From: Jonquetella anthropi DSM 22815
GTDB taxonomy: Bacteria; Synergistota; Synergistia; Synergistales; Dethiosulfovibrionaceae
Direction: 5' to 3'
Length of the DNA: 64,000 bases
Assembly: GCF_000237805.1 (NCBI RefSeq)
Contig: NZ_CM001376.1
Coordinates: 982,349 to 1,046,348 of the forward strand
The position numbers and the translations under genes are program-made. A model generated the notes under the pieces. It had not been told where the DNA came from. It saw only the letters and a list, made by a program, of their open reading frames with translations, and ran no database searches. Shown piece by piece: positions 24,635 to 33,104 of the stretch (position 1 is the first letter of the stretch; the number at the start of each line of letters is the position of its first letter).

Positions 24635-25330
24635 ATGCCCAGAAAAAGCAAGATAGACTCAGCTTTGAAAATATCTCTAGTTGAAAGCTATCTCCGAGAC
24701 GAAATCAGCTGCACAGAAGCGACAAGGCAAGCGGGGCTTAGGGGCCGCGCATCGTTTAGGAGTTGGGTCCGGATTTACCAAAATGAAGGTCCCGGAGGAT
24801 TGCTCGCTCAATCGAGAAACAGACATTATTCACAGGAGCTGAAATTGGCTGCCGTTCATGCCTATCTGAGCGGAGAAGGATCCTTAACGGAGACGGCGTA
24901 TCGCTATGGCTTACGGTCAAAAGCTCAACTTCAAAGCTGGATACAGGCATATACTACTCATGGATGGATCCAATCGCGCACAAGCGGAGGAGGCAGCTCC
25001 ATGAGAAAAGCCAGACAGACAACCCAGGAAGAACGCCTTGAAATCGTACGGTACTGCCTTGCTAAGGATAATAATTATGGAGCGACGGCGCTGAAATATA
25101 ACTGTTCCTATCAGCAGGTGCGCAACTGGGTGCTCCGTTATGAGAGCATGGGCCCCGCCGGCCTTGAAGACCGTCGTGGACGGCGGATTGGAACCCTGCC
25201 AGCCCGGACACCAGAGGAAAAGCAGCGCCACAGGATTGCAGAACTGGAACGCAAGAACCGCGACCTTCAGATGGAGAACGACCTGTTAAAAAAAATCAGA
25301 GAGTTAGAGATGAAAGATCGCTCTCTCTGA
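24635..25330 (+). CDS. IS3-family transposase OrfA
   Basis: This 231-aa protein has two or three helix-turn-helix units (residues 10-55, 65-105 and 130-180, e.g. EERLEIVRYCLAKDNNYGATALKYNCSYQQ, quoted in parts EERLEIVRYC and YNCSYQQVRNWV). A C-terminal leucine-zipper-like coil (ELERKNRDLQMENDLLKKI) follows. It binds the terminal repeats. ATG at 24635 follows the GGGGGG tract. The coil codons include the A8 slippery run where ribosomes can shift into orfB. Confidence 0.88.
   Translation: MPRKSKIDSALKISLVESYLRDEISCTEATRQAGLRGRASFRSWVRIYQNEGPGGLLAQSRNRHYSQELKLAAVHAYLSGEGSLTETAYRYGLRSKAQLQSWIQAYTTHGWIQSRTSGGGSSMRKARQTTQEERLEIVRYCLAKDNNYGATALKYNCSYQQVRNWVLRYESMGPAGLEDRRGRRIGTLPARTPEEKQRHRIAELERKNRDLQMENDLLKKIRELEMKDRSL
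25288..25295 (+). other. Programmed -1 frameshift site (A8)
   Basis: Eight consecutive A bases lie in the orfA frame (TTA AAA AAA ATC). A -1 slip moves ribosomes into the orfB frame, which is open from here to 26223. This is the usual IS3-family arrangement. Confidence 0.78.
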
Positions 25331-26223
25331 CTCGACATCCCTACAAATACCAAGCGATCAAAGAACTGACTGAAGCCAAGCACTACCCCCTGCAAAAGCT
25401 CTGTCAGTGCCAGCGGCTTTCGCGCAGCGCGTATTATCGCTGGCTTAAAGGTCCTGTCAGCTTCAGTGAGAAGTACAATACCGAGCTCTCCGAGAAGATC
25501 AAGGCCATTCATGAGAACCATCCGGATATGGGTTACCGGCGAATCAGGGACGAACTGGAAAGGAATCACGGCATCGCAGTGAACGATAAGCGGGTACTCA
25601 GGATCTGTCGCGGAGAGCGTATTCAATCCACGATCAAGTGGAGGCCAAAGAGCTGCACCAGAAGCAGCCAAGACCCTGCACATATCGCCAAAAACTATCT
25701 CAACCGTGACTTTCACGCAGACGCACCGAACGAGAAATGGCTGACGGATGTCACTGAGTTCAAGTATTACGTCGGGGGGAACGCTCACAAAGTATATCTG
25801 AGTGCCATACTGGATCTCTATGATCGCAGGATCGTGGCATATAAAATCGGCGAGCATAATGACAATCCGCTGGTTATGAGCACGTTTGATGAAGCTGTAG
25901 AGCGTGAGCCCGAGGCACATCCATTGTTTCACAGTGACCGAGGCTTCCAGTACACGAGCAAACAGTTCTCGGGGAGACTAAAGAGAAACCGAATGAAGCA
26001 GAGCATGTCCAGAGTAGCCCATTGCATTGACAATGGGCCTATGGAAGGCTTCTGGGGGATCCTGAAGCGTGAAATGTACTACAGGAAACGCTTCACCTCA
26101 AAGATGGATCTGGTGAAGACCATAGAGTCATACATCAGGTATTACAACACAGAGCGGTTCCAACGGAAACTGAATCTGATGACACCTGCCGAATACCATG
26201 CAAGCTTCTATACTGCGGCGTAA
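25288..26223 (+). CDS. IS3-family transposase OrfB (DDE integrase domain)
   Basis: The orfB frame runs from the slippery site to 26223; the first ATG is only at 25528, so an OrfAB fusion is the likely active product. After the shift come YYRWLKGP and HPDMGYRRIRDEL (HTH_21-like), then an rve/DDE domain: LTDVTEF (first Asp), HSDRGFQYTS (second Asp), and EGFWGILKRE (Glu). All three catalytic residues are present and there is no internal stop, so the transposase appears functional. Confidence 0.9.
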   Translation, partial: KKNQRVRDERSLSLTRHPYKYQAIKELTEAKHYPLQKLCQCQRLSRSAYYRWLKGPVSFSEKYNTELSEKIKAIHENHPDMGYRRIRDELERNHGIAVNDKRVLRICRGERIQSTIKWRPKSCTRSSQDPAHIAKNYLNRDFHADAPNEKWLTDVTEFKYYVGGNAHKVYLSAILDLYDRRIVAYKIGEHNDNPLVMSTFDEAVEREPEAHPLFHSDRGFQYTSKQFSGRLKRNRMKQSMSRVAHCIDNGPMEGFWGILKREMYYRKRFTSKMDLVKTIESYIRYYNTERFQRKLNLMTPAEYHASFYTAA

Positions 26224-26227
26224 AAGA

Positions 26228-26275
26228 ACCGCCAGCCGATTACTCGACTGGCGGTACGGGACTTTTTGATTTTTC
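26228..26275 (+). terminator. Terminator at the IS right end
   Basis: The stem ACCGCCAG/CTGGCGGT (26228-26235 with 26248-26255), with an inner CGA/TCG extension, is followed by GACTTTTTGATTTTT. Confidence 0.8.
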
Positions 26276-26305
26276 ACTGTCCTATTGACGGGGAGCAGAC
26301 CAAAA

Positions 26306-26319
26306 TGAGCAGCGCCTTT
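26306..26319. terminator. Right arm of the terminator split by the IS element
   Basis: This is the reverse complement of 24558-24571. It lies 8 bp downstream of the stop of the allantoinase gene read on the minus strand. Confidence 0.9.
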
Positions 26320-26326
26320 CTCGTGT

Positions 26327-27685
26327 TCAGTTCTTAGATAAAACCGGCGTCACGAGCTGTCCGCCGGACGGAAAAACGATCTTTTCTCCGTCCCAGACGA
26401 CCTGCCCGCGGCGAATCGTCGTTTTCACCGCGCCCTTGCCGCAGAGCCCGACGAACGCGGAGAGTTGGTTCAGGTACAGCAGGTCTTCAGCCCGAATCGT
26501 CCAGCTCTCTTCTGGGTCAAGCAGGAACAGGTCCGCGTCGAATCCCGGCAGAATAGCGCCCTTCTGTCCCCAAAGTCGGAAGACCTTGGCCGGGCCTTCC
26601 GAAAGCCGAGACGCCACCATGACCTCGTCGTACCCGCGCTGGCGGGCGCCGCTGTAAAACGCCTGAACAAGGCTTTGAATGCCGCTGATGCCGCCCCAAG
26701 CGCTGAAGACACCTTTTTCTTCGCTCTTCTCGTCTTCCCGACAGGGCGAATGATCGGACGCGACGCAGGACAGCGTTCCGTCAGCCACGTAACGCCACAG
26801 CCGCTCTCTGGCTTCTTTCGTCCGAAGCGGCGGCGCGCATTTAAAGAGCGTCCCTTTTTCCAGCAGGTCGTCTTCGGTGAAGACCAGATAATGGCTGCAA
26901 GTCTCGGCGGTGATCCGCACGCCCTCTTTCTGGGATTGGGAGATCATCTCCGCCACGTCGGGGTGGCTCACGTGGCAGATGTGAATCCTCACGCCGGACT
27001 CTTTTGACAGCTCGATCAGGCTCGCCACGGCGACCAGCTCAGCCACGACCGGGCGGGAATCCAAGAAGTCCCGGCGTCCCGTCTTTCCGGCCTCGATAGC
27101 CAGCTTCTCTCCCCGCTTGATGATGGAATAGTCTTCCGCGTGGAAGCCGATTAGCCCGTCGAACCTTTTGACAATTCCCATGGCCTGACGGATGACGCCC
27201 ATGTTAAGCGTCTGATAGTCCGGCGAAACGGGACCGACAAAGACCTTGAACGCCGGGGCGCCTTTGGCGTGGAGACCTTCCAAGTCGGCCAGATTGTTTT
27301 CCGTTAGTCCGCCCCAAAAGGCGAAGTCAACCGCCGCTTGAGGCCCGACGATGGAATTTTTGCGGTCAAACAGCTCGACCGTCGTCAGCGCCGGTTCGTT
27401 CTGCAAGGGCATGTCGACGATCGTCGTTACCCCGCCGGCGGCCGCCGCGCGGGTAGCATGTCCGAACGTCTCCCGCCACGTGAACCCCGGATCGTTCAGG
27501 TGAGCGTGCACGTCGATCGCCCCGGGGAAAACGAAACGTCCCGCCGCTTGAATCGACTGCCGCGCGGGAGCGCCGCTTTCCCCGCAGGTGACTGCGGCAA
27601 TTTTGCCGTCCTGAACGAGAACGTCGCCGGTAAAAACCCCTTCCGGCGTGACGATCTGTCCGCCAGATACTACCAAGTCATACAT
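26327..27685 (-). CDS. allB: Allantoinase-type cyclic amidohydrolase (AllB 1)
   Basis: This 452-aa enzyme opens the hydantoin ring of allantoin to allantoate. Binuclear-metal ligands of the hydantoinase/dihydroorotase group are visible: HAH at 60 and 62 (DVHAHLNDPG), the carboxylated Lys147 (FKVFVG), His182, His238 (ICHVS) and Asp311 (SDHSP). The DPGFTWRETF start fits allantoinases, though a dihydropyrimidinase- or hydantoinase-like specificity cannot be excluded. It is the last gene of the LivJHMGF operon, 34 bp after livF. Its natural terminator is interrupted by the IS. Confidence 0.82.
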   Translation of the reverse strand: MYDLVVSGGQIVTPEGVFTGDVLVQDGKIAAVTCGESGAPARQSIQAAGRFVFPGAIDVHAHLNDPGFTWRETFGHATRAAAAGGVTTIVDMPLQNEPALTTVELFDRKNSIVGPQAAVDFAFWGGLTENNLADLEGLHAKGAPAFKVFVGPVSPDYQTLNMGVIRQAMGIVKRFDGLIGFHAEDYSIIKRGEKLAIEAGKTGRRDFLDSRPVVAELVAVASLIELSKESGVRIHICHVSHPDVAEMISQSQKEGVRITAETCSHYLVFTEDDLLEKGTLFKCAPPLRTKEARERLWRYVADGTLSCVASDHSPCREDEKSEEKGVFSAWGGISGIQSLVQAFYSGARQRGYDEVMVASRLSEGPAKVFRLWGQKGAILPGFDADLFLLDPEESWTIRAEDLLYLNQLSAFVGLCGKGAVKTTIRRGQVVWDGEKIVFPSGGQLVTPVLSKN

Positions 27686-27719
27686 AGGGAACCTCCCTTT
27701 TTAAAGCAACTTGCCAGTC

Positions 27720-28439
27720 TTACTCTACCTGCCCGCCCAAGTAGGCCTTCTGAACGCGCTCATCGTTTCTCAGCGCCGCCGACACCCCTTCAAGAGCGAG
27801 CTTCCCTGTCACCAGCACATACGCCCGGTGCGACACCCGCAGGGCCATTCGGGAGTTTTGCTCCACCAGAATAATGCTCACGCCTTTTGTCTCGTTAATC
27901 GCCGTAATCGCCCGGGCGATCTCTTGGACGAACAGCGGCGCGACGCCTAACGACGGCTCGTCGAGAAGCAGAAGTTTCGGGTCGGCCATCAGCCCGCGCC
28001 CGATGACGAGCATCTGCTGCTCGCCGCCGCTCATCGTGCCGGCGGCCTGATTGATTCGTTCTTTCAGCCGCGGGAAGTGGTGAAATACCTGCTCGATCGA
28101 CTCGTCGATCTTCGCTTTGTCGCGGCGCAGGAACGCGCCTATCATCAGGTTCTCCTTCACCGTCATCAGAGGAAAAACGTGACGGCCCTCGGGAACCATG
28201 GTGATGCCGCGCTTCACAATCTCTTCCGCCGAAAGGCCGTCGATCCGCTCGCCTTCAAAGCGAATCTCGCCCCCGTTCAGCTTGATTAAGCCGGTAATCG
28301 CCCGAAGAACCGAGCTTTTCCCGGCGCCGTTCGCGCCGATCAGCGTCACAATCTCGCCGCCGTCAACGTTCATTGAAATGCCATGAACGGCTTTGACGCA
28401 GTCGTAATCGATGTACATATCAGAACACTGCAGCAGCAT
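27720..28439 (-). CDS. livF: ABC ATPase, LivF type
   Basis: This 239-aa ATPase has Walker A GANGAGKSS, Q loop VPEGRHVFPLMTVKENL (typical LivF), signature MSGGEQQMLVIG and Walker B LLLDEPSLGVAP. It belongs to a branched-chain amino acid (HAAT) type importer. Location before allantoinase suggests a ureide or related substrate. Start overlaps the livG stop (TGATG). Confidence 0.92.
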   Translation of the reverse strand: MLLQCSDMYIDYDCVKAVHGISMNVDGGEIVTLIGANGAGKSSVLRAITGLIKLNGGEIRFEGERIDGLSAEEIVKRGITMVPEGRHVFPLMTVKENLMIGAFLRRDKAKIDESIEQVFHHFPRLKERINQAAGTMSGGEQQMLVIGRGLMADPKLLLLDEPSLGVAPLFVQEIARAITAINETKGVSIILVEQNSRMALRVSHRAYVLVTGKLALEGVSAALRNDERVQKAYLGGQVE

Positions 28440-29221
28440 CAGCCGTTCACCTCCTCGTCTTCCCGGCCGAGGTACGCTTCGATGACCTGCTCGTCCTTCT
28501 GTATTTCTTCCGGCGTCCCTTCCGCGATCTTGTGGCCGAAGTTGAGCACAATAATTCGGTCGCTGATGGACATGACGGCCGCCATATCATGCTCGACCAG
28601 CAGAACCGTCACGCCTCGGGAGCGAATCCCCTGCACCCGCTTCATGCCTTCCAGCGTCTCTTCCGAGTTCATCCCAGCGAACGGCTCGTCGAGGAGCAGG
28701 ATCGTCGGCCTAGCGGCAAGACCAATGGCCATGCCCAAGGCCCGCAGGTGACCATGCGGAAGCGCCGACGCCTCCTGATCCTTCACCTCTCCAAGCCCAA
28801 TATAGTCGAGAATTTCCCTAGCGCTCTCGGCGAACTTCTCCTCATCGGCCCGAGCCGTCGAAGTGCCGAAGAAAAAGCCCGGCAGGCCGGCGCGGCTTTG
28901 CAGGTGGTGCGCCACAATCACGTTTTCCAGAGCGGTCATGTGACGGAAGATCGTCGTCTCCTGAAAGGTCCGAATAATCCCCTTTCGGGCGACCAAGTGC
29001 GGCGCCAGCGATGTGATTTCCTCGCCGCGGAAGAGAATATGGCCCGACGTCGCCTTGAGGAACGACGAAAGCAGCTTGAACAGCGTGCTCTTGCCCGCGC
29101 CGTTGGGGCCGATGATGCTCAGGATTTCCCCCTCGCGCACGTCAAAAGACACGTCGCTGACCGCGGCCAGACCGCCAAAGCGTTTTGTCAGGTTTCGCAC
29201 TTCCATCAGCGGCGCCGTCAT
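28439..29221 (-). CDS. livG: ABC ATPase, LivG type
   Basis: This 260-aa ATPase has Walker A GPNGAGKST, Q loop TFQETTIFRHMTALENV, signature-like LPHGHLRALGMAIGLA and Walker B LLLDEPFAGMNSEE. The LPHG in place of LSGG/LPYG is a common LivG variant. ATGA overlap with livM. Confidence 0.92.
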   Translation of the reverse strand: MTAPLMEVRNLTKRFGGLAAVSDVSFDVREGEILSIIGPNGAGKSTLFKLLSSFLKATSGHILFRGEEITSLAPHLVARKGIIRTFQETTIFRHMTALENVIVAHHLQSRAGLPGFFFGTSTARADEEKFAESAREILDYIGLGEVKDQEASALPHGHLRALGMAIGLAARPTILLLDEPFAGMNSEETLEGMKRVQGIRSRGVTVLLVEHDMAAVMSISDRIIVLNFGHKIAEGTPEEIQKDEQVIEAYLGREDEEVNG

Positions 29222-30264
29222 GACCTAACCTCCTGATCGCTCGTCTCCTTCGCGTCCGGCCTCTCGTCCACGGGCACGACGCAGACCAACTTTTTGCGGA
29301 ACCACGGAAGCCGCAGGCTCAGCAGTCCGTTCGGCAGCCACAGCATCATGCCGATCATGATCAACGAATAAATCAGCGGCTGATACTGATTCAGCCCCTG
29401 CAGCGCCTCAAAGCTCAAGAAGAGGACGAACGTTCCGGCTAGAGCGCCCCACACGCTTCCCAGGCCGCCCAAGAAACAGTACAGCAGGAAATAGGTGGAG
29501 TCCTGAACCGTGAACGTCGCCGGGTAGACGCACTGCTGAAGCGTCACGAAGAACGAGCCGCCGAGGCCGGCGAACACGGCGCATATTCCGAACGCGATCA
29601 CGCGAAGCCGCGGAACGTCAACGCCGAACGACGACGCCAGCTCTTCGTTCTCCTGCAGCGACCTAAGCAGCCAGCCCAACCGGCTGTGAACCACCCGGTA
29701 CAGCACGGCAAAGCAGAACAGCAGCAGCACCGCGCCTAGGTAGTAATAGGCCAAGTGCTTGTCGACCGACGCAAAATCGGGAATCAGTGTCAAGTCGCCC
29801 AGCTTCACGGCGCCAGGCATGGGGATATTCAGAATCCCCTTGGCGCCGTTGGTCAGGCTGGGGAAGCTCTGAGCCGCCAGCCGGGCCGTCTCGGTGAGAC
29901 ACAGCGTGATCATGGAGAAGTAAACGCCCTTGAGCCGCAGCAGCGGAAGCCCCACGATCACTGCCGCCGCCACGGTCACGGCGACCGCGCCGAGCGACGC
30001 GAGCCAGAACGACAGCCCTATCTTCTTCATCAAAATAGCCGCCGTGTAGCCGCCGATCAGGGCGAACGCGCCCTGACCGATATTGATCCGCCCGATATAG
30101 AACATCAGCCAAACGCCGGCGCTGATCACGCTGAGCACCGACGCCTGAGTCAGGACGCCCAGAAAATAGGGGTGTCCTCGAAAGACAAGGGGAATAACGA
30201 CCAGATAAACCGCCAATATCAGAAGAAGAGCCGCAAATTTTCCGGTAGATCTCTGTTTGTTCAT
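29218..30264 (-). CDS. livM: ABC permease, LivM type
   Basis: This 348-aa permease has about nine to ten helices. The LivM domain is marked by GQGAFALIGGYTAAIL and by the EAA-like loop around ASSFGVDVPRLRVIAFGICAVFAGLGGSFF (here split: ASSFGVDVPRLRV, then AFGICAVFAGLGG). It pairs with LivH directly upstream. Confidence 0.92.
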   Translation of the reverse strand: MNKQRSTGKFAALLLILAVYLVVIPLVFRGHPYFLGVLTQASVLSVISAGVWLMFYIGRINIGQGAFALIGGYTAAILMKKIGLSFWLASLGAVAVTVAAAVIVGLPLLRLKGVYFSMITLCLTETARLAAQSFPSLTNGAKGILNIPMPGAVKLGDLTLIPDFASVDKHLAYYYLGAVLLLFCFAVLYRVVHSRLGWLLRSLQENEELASSFGVDVPRLRVIAFGICAVFAGLGGSFFVTLQQCVYPATFTVQDSTYFLLYCFLGGLGSVWGALAGTFVLFLSFEALQGLNQYQPLIYSLIMIGMMLWLPNGLLSLRLPWFRKKLVCVVPVDERPDAKETSDQEVRS

Positions 30265-30273
30265 GCTCCGCTC

Positions 30274-31131
30274 CTAACTGGACTTGCCCATCAGCCCGTT
30301 AGGCCTCAGCGACAGGAAAATCATCAGCCCAACGAAAATGATCAGGTAGGTCTCGCCACCGGGGAACAGGTAATATCCCCACGCCTCAAGCATTCCCAGA
30401 ATAAACCCGCCCAGCAGAGCCCCGGAAACTGCTCCGGCCCCACCGATCATCACCATGATGAACGCCTTAATCGAAATGCCGTTGCCGATCCCCGAGTCAA
30501 CGCCTGAAATCGGCACCAGCAGCGACCCGGCGACCCCAGCCAGCAGAGCGGCCAGAGCCCAGCCGAGAACCGCATACCTGTCCACGTTAATGCCCATCAG
30601 CCGAGCCGTCGGCGCGTCCTGAGCCATAGCCCGCAGCGCCCGCCCCGGCTTGGTGTACCTCATGAACAGAATGAAAATCCCGATAAACGCGAACGCCAGG
30701 GCGATCACCAGCAGCCGCCCCTTGGGCAGGAAAGCGTTCCCGATCCGGTAAACGCCGTTCACTACCGCCGGGACGCCGCGGTGTTTTTCGCCGAAAAATA
30801 TCAGCGCCAGACTTTCAAGAAACGTCGCCGTACCGGCTGAAAGCAGCATGCTGCTTTCTTCTCTCAGACTGTAGCGCAAGACCGGCTTGAACAGAAACAC
30901 CTGAAACAGCACGCCGACAGCAGCCAGCGAAAGCGCCGACGCGGCGATCGCGACAGGATACGGCAGTTTCATCATGCCGTAGACGTAATAGGTGACGAAG
31001 CCACCTAGCATGTACAGCTGGCCGTGGGCGAAGTTCATCACGTTCATCAGGGCGAAAATCAGCGTCAGGCCCAGCGCGACAAGGGCGTACTGCATACCGG
31101 TATAAAGGCCGTTCCACAGAACTTGTTCCAA
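30274..31131 (-). CDS. livH: ABC permease, LivH type
   Basis: This 285-aa permease has about eight helices. It begins MEQVLWNGLYTGMQYALVALGLTL and contains NFAHGQLYMLGGF, both typical of LivH. Further on are RAMAQDAPTARLMGINVDRY (the ATPase-contact loop) and GGAGAVSGALLGGFILG. It starts 82 bp after the binding-protein gene, with a terminator hairpin between them. Confidence 0.92.
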   Translation of the reverse strand: MEQVLWNGLYTGMQYALVALGLTLIFALMNVMNFAHGQLYMLGGFVTYYVYGMMKLPYPVAIAASALSLAAVGVLFQVFLFKPVLRYSLREESSMLLSAGTATFLESLALIFFGEKHRGVPAVVNGVYRIGNAFLPKGRLLVIALAFAFIGIFILFMRYTKPGRALRAMAQDAPTARLMGINVDRYAVLGWALAALLAGVAGSLLVPISGVDSGIGNGISIKAFIMVMIGGAGAVSGALLGGFILGMLEAWGYYLFPGGETYLIIFVGLMIFLSLRPNGLMGKSS

Positions 31132-31170
31132 AGGCGCACCCCCTCCGACAATTAAACAGACCAGTCACGC

Positions 31171-31200
31171 AAAAAGGGGCCGTCAAAAGCTGACGGCCCC
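31171..31200 (-). terminator. Hairpin between livJ-like and livH genes
   Basis: A 10-bp stem (31176-31185 with 31191-31200) is followed on the minus strand by TTTTT. Partial termination here would raise the binding protein over the permeases. Confidence 0.88.
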
Positions 31201-31212
31201 CAGCATGTCAGG

Positions 31213-32406
31213 TTACTCAGCCGAGCCGACAAAGAGCGTCTTAAATTCGCCGCCCTCGTACGTCACGATAACCATCGGGACAGAAAACTGGCGCTTCTGC
31301 TGGAAATACTTCTCGCCAATGTAGTGAAGTGGAGCCGCGTCGCCCTTGATGTACGGGTTCGGAATCGAGAAGGTGTTCATCGCTGCCTTAAACTTCTCCA
31401 CGTCGTTAATCGCCTCGGGGCCGGCCGCCTTGATCGTGTTCAGAATATAGTCCAACGCGTAAACCTTCGTCCCTGCCTCGTCGTTCCACTCGCCGGCGAT
31501 CTTCTCATACCGCTTGATGAACTCGTTCATGTAGTCGCTGCGGATTTCAGGGGTGCTCGCGCCGCCGACCGAGATGAAGCCGTTCGCCGCGTCGCCAGCC
31601 AGTTCGGAGATGACCTTGGCATCCTGGGCGTTCTCGGCGCACATGAAACCCTGATAGCCCAGCTCGCGGGCCGTCTTGATCAGAAGGGGCGTGTCAGCCG
31701 GCGCCGGACCGGACAGGACGAGCAGGTCGGGGTTTTTCGCCACAATGCTCGTCATGACCGGGAAGAAGTCGGTCGTGCCGGTCTCGTACGTGTCCTTATC
31801 GGAAAGGACTTCAAGCCCAAGCTCCTTAGCGGACTGCAGGCTCTCTTCTCTCATCGTCAGCGACTCGGTGTCGTTGCGGGCCACAAAGGCGATCGTCTTG
31901 ATGCCGTGTTCCTTCATCAAATACTTGAAGATCACCGGCCCAGCCTGATACGACGCGATCATGCCCAGAATCGAGTTGCTCGCCGGCGGAGTGTACAAGG
32001 CCTTCGGGAACGCGTAAGGAATGCTGATCGCCCCGCCCTTTTCAAGGACCGGCACAATCGCCATCGACGTGGGGGCGATGTTGGGACCGATAATGTAGTG
32101 GATTTTTTCCTCGTAAATCAGCCGCTCTGCGCCGGAAATAGCCACCTTCGGGTCGTTTCTGTCGTCGACCGACACGATCTTAATCTTGTACTTCTCGCCG
32201 CCGATCTCAAAGCCTCCCGCCTCGTTGATCATCTCAGCGGAAGCCTCGGCGCAGTACCGATTCACCAGCCCCCAAGAGGCAGCGGAGCCGCTCATCACGC
32301 CCAAAACGCCGATCTTCAGGACTTTTTCCGCCGCAACGGCCCCGCTCACTGCTCCCAGCACTGCTACCCCAGCCAACAACGCTGCCAACGACTTCTTCAC
32401 AAACAT
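31213..32406 (-). CDS. ABC substrate-binding protein, LivJ/UrtA type
   Basis: This 397-aa exported protein has a signal peptide (residues 1-27) and a Leu/Ile/Val-type periplasmic-binding fold. Visible are KIGVLGVMSGSAASWG, SVDDRNDPKVAISGAERLI and IIGPNIAPTSMAIVPVLEKGG. The ligand is unknown. Linkage to allantoinase and the ureide genes argues for allantoin, another ureide or a purine-derived compound over a branched-chain amino acid. ATG at 32406 follows GAGGAGGCG; the 8-codon upstream extension is not a signal sequence. Confidence 0.88.
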   Translation of the reverse strand: MFVKKSLAALLAGVAVLGAVSGAVAAEKVLKIGVLGVMSGSAASWGLVNRYCAEASAEMINEAGGFEIGGEKYKIKIVSVDDRNDPKVAISGAERLIYEEKIHYIIGPNIAPTSMAIVPVLEKGGAISIPYAFPKALYTPPASNSILGMIASYQAGPVIFKYLMKEHGIKTIAFVARNDTESLTMREESLQSAKELGLEVLSDKDTYETGTTDFFPVMTSIVAKNPDLLVLSGPAPADTPLLIKTARELGYQGFMCAENAQDAKVISELAGDAANGFISVGGASTPEIRSDYMNEFIKRYEKIAGEWNDEAGTKVYALDYILNTIKAAGPEAINDVEKFKAAMNTFSIPNPYIKGDAAPLHYIGEKYFQQKRQFSVPMVIVTYEGGEFKTLFVGSAE

Positions 32407-33051
32407 CGCCTCCTCTTTCAACCTTCTCAAAGCTCACATCGTGATTTTTGGAACTTATTGGCCTTATCTTACCGGCCGGTCTCACTCTCTTCATCATCGC
32501 CTGATAACAAAAAAACTTGATATTTTTATTAGTTCTTCCATACTTTGGCTGATTTCATAAGGGTGATTCATTTTTTTGTTATATGGTTTCGCAGCTTGCG
32601 GCCGAATCATACTTTTCAACAATTCCTCACGCCCAAGCCTGTTTTTTCTTTATTTTTTCCTAAAGAAATAACATAAAATTGGCTTTATTAGTTGTTTTAC
32701 AGAAATTCCTCCCGGCGGCCGCCTCGAGCGGCTGGGCAATCCACGAAGAATGCCCGCGTTTTTAACCCACAAACGGCAGCAGCCGACTCAGCCGCAGGCA
32801 ATTCTCCAAACGACGGAACTCCACTGTCAGCATGAACGATTGCCATTTTGCCCCGCGCCTGCCCGGCCCTTCCATTTGCCCGCCACTGATAGACGCCCCA
32901 CAAAGATACTCCAAAGATACGGCCATACCTTGGACAGCTTTTCAGGTGACGCGTCCATGCTCTCCCCATAAAAACCGCCATCGATTGCCCCCCTTCCTGT
33001 CCCGCACGTGCTCCCGCTTCTCTCTTGGGCACAACAAAAGGAAACAAAAAA
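32407..33051. other. Large intergenic region, no supported gene
   Basis: About 645 bp between the livJ-like gene and the nhaC terminator. The part near livJ (32500-32700) is strongly AT-rich and probably holds its promoter, but I could not fix -35/-10 boxes. The part 32700-33040 is GC-rich and contains overlapping open frames on both strands (the longest 116 aa) with no recognisable domain or good ribosome site. A decayed gene or a structured leader are both possible. Confidence 0.5.
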
Positions 33052-33083
33052 GCCCTCCTTGCGGAAGTCTCCGCGAGGAGGGC
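33039..33083 (-). terminator. Terminator of nhaC
   Basis: The stem 33052-33064 pairs with 33071-33083 (GCCCTCCT/AGGAGGGC plus GCGG/CCGC). On the minus strand it is followed by TTTTTTGTTTCC. Confidence 0.9.
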
Positions 33084-33104
33084 GAAACGATTGCCGAGTG
33101 TTTA

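Larger units (their letters stand above)
24577..26302 (+). mobile_element. IS3-family insertion sequence, about 1726 bp
   Basis: The ends are imperfect inverted repeats of about 30 bp starting TG (left TGATATGCTCCCC, right TGGTCTGCTCCCC, both continuing to AGGACAG-GAAA). They are flanked by AAA on both sides, a 3-bp target duplication. Inside are two overlapping frames with a poly-A frameshift site and an intact DDE transposase. The element is more AT-rich than its neighbours. It looks complete and potentially active. Confidence 0.92.

Noticed and set aside
31324-32520. 398-codon plus-strand frame opposite the livJ-like gene
   Set aside because: A shadow of a well-supported binding-protein gene with a signal peptide.
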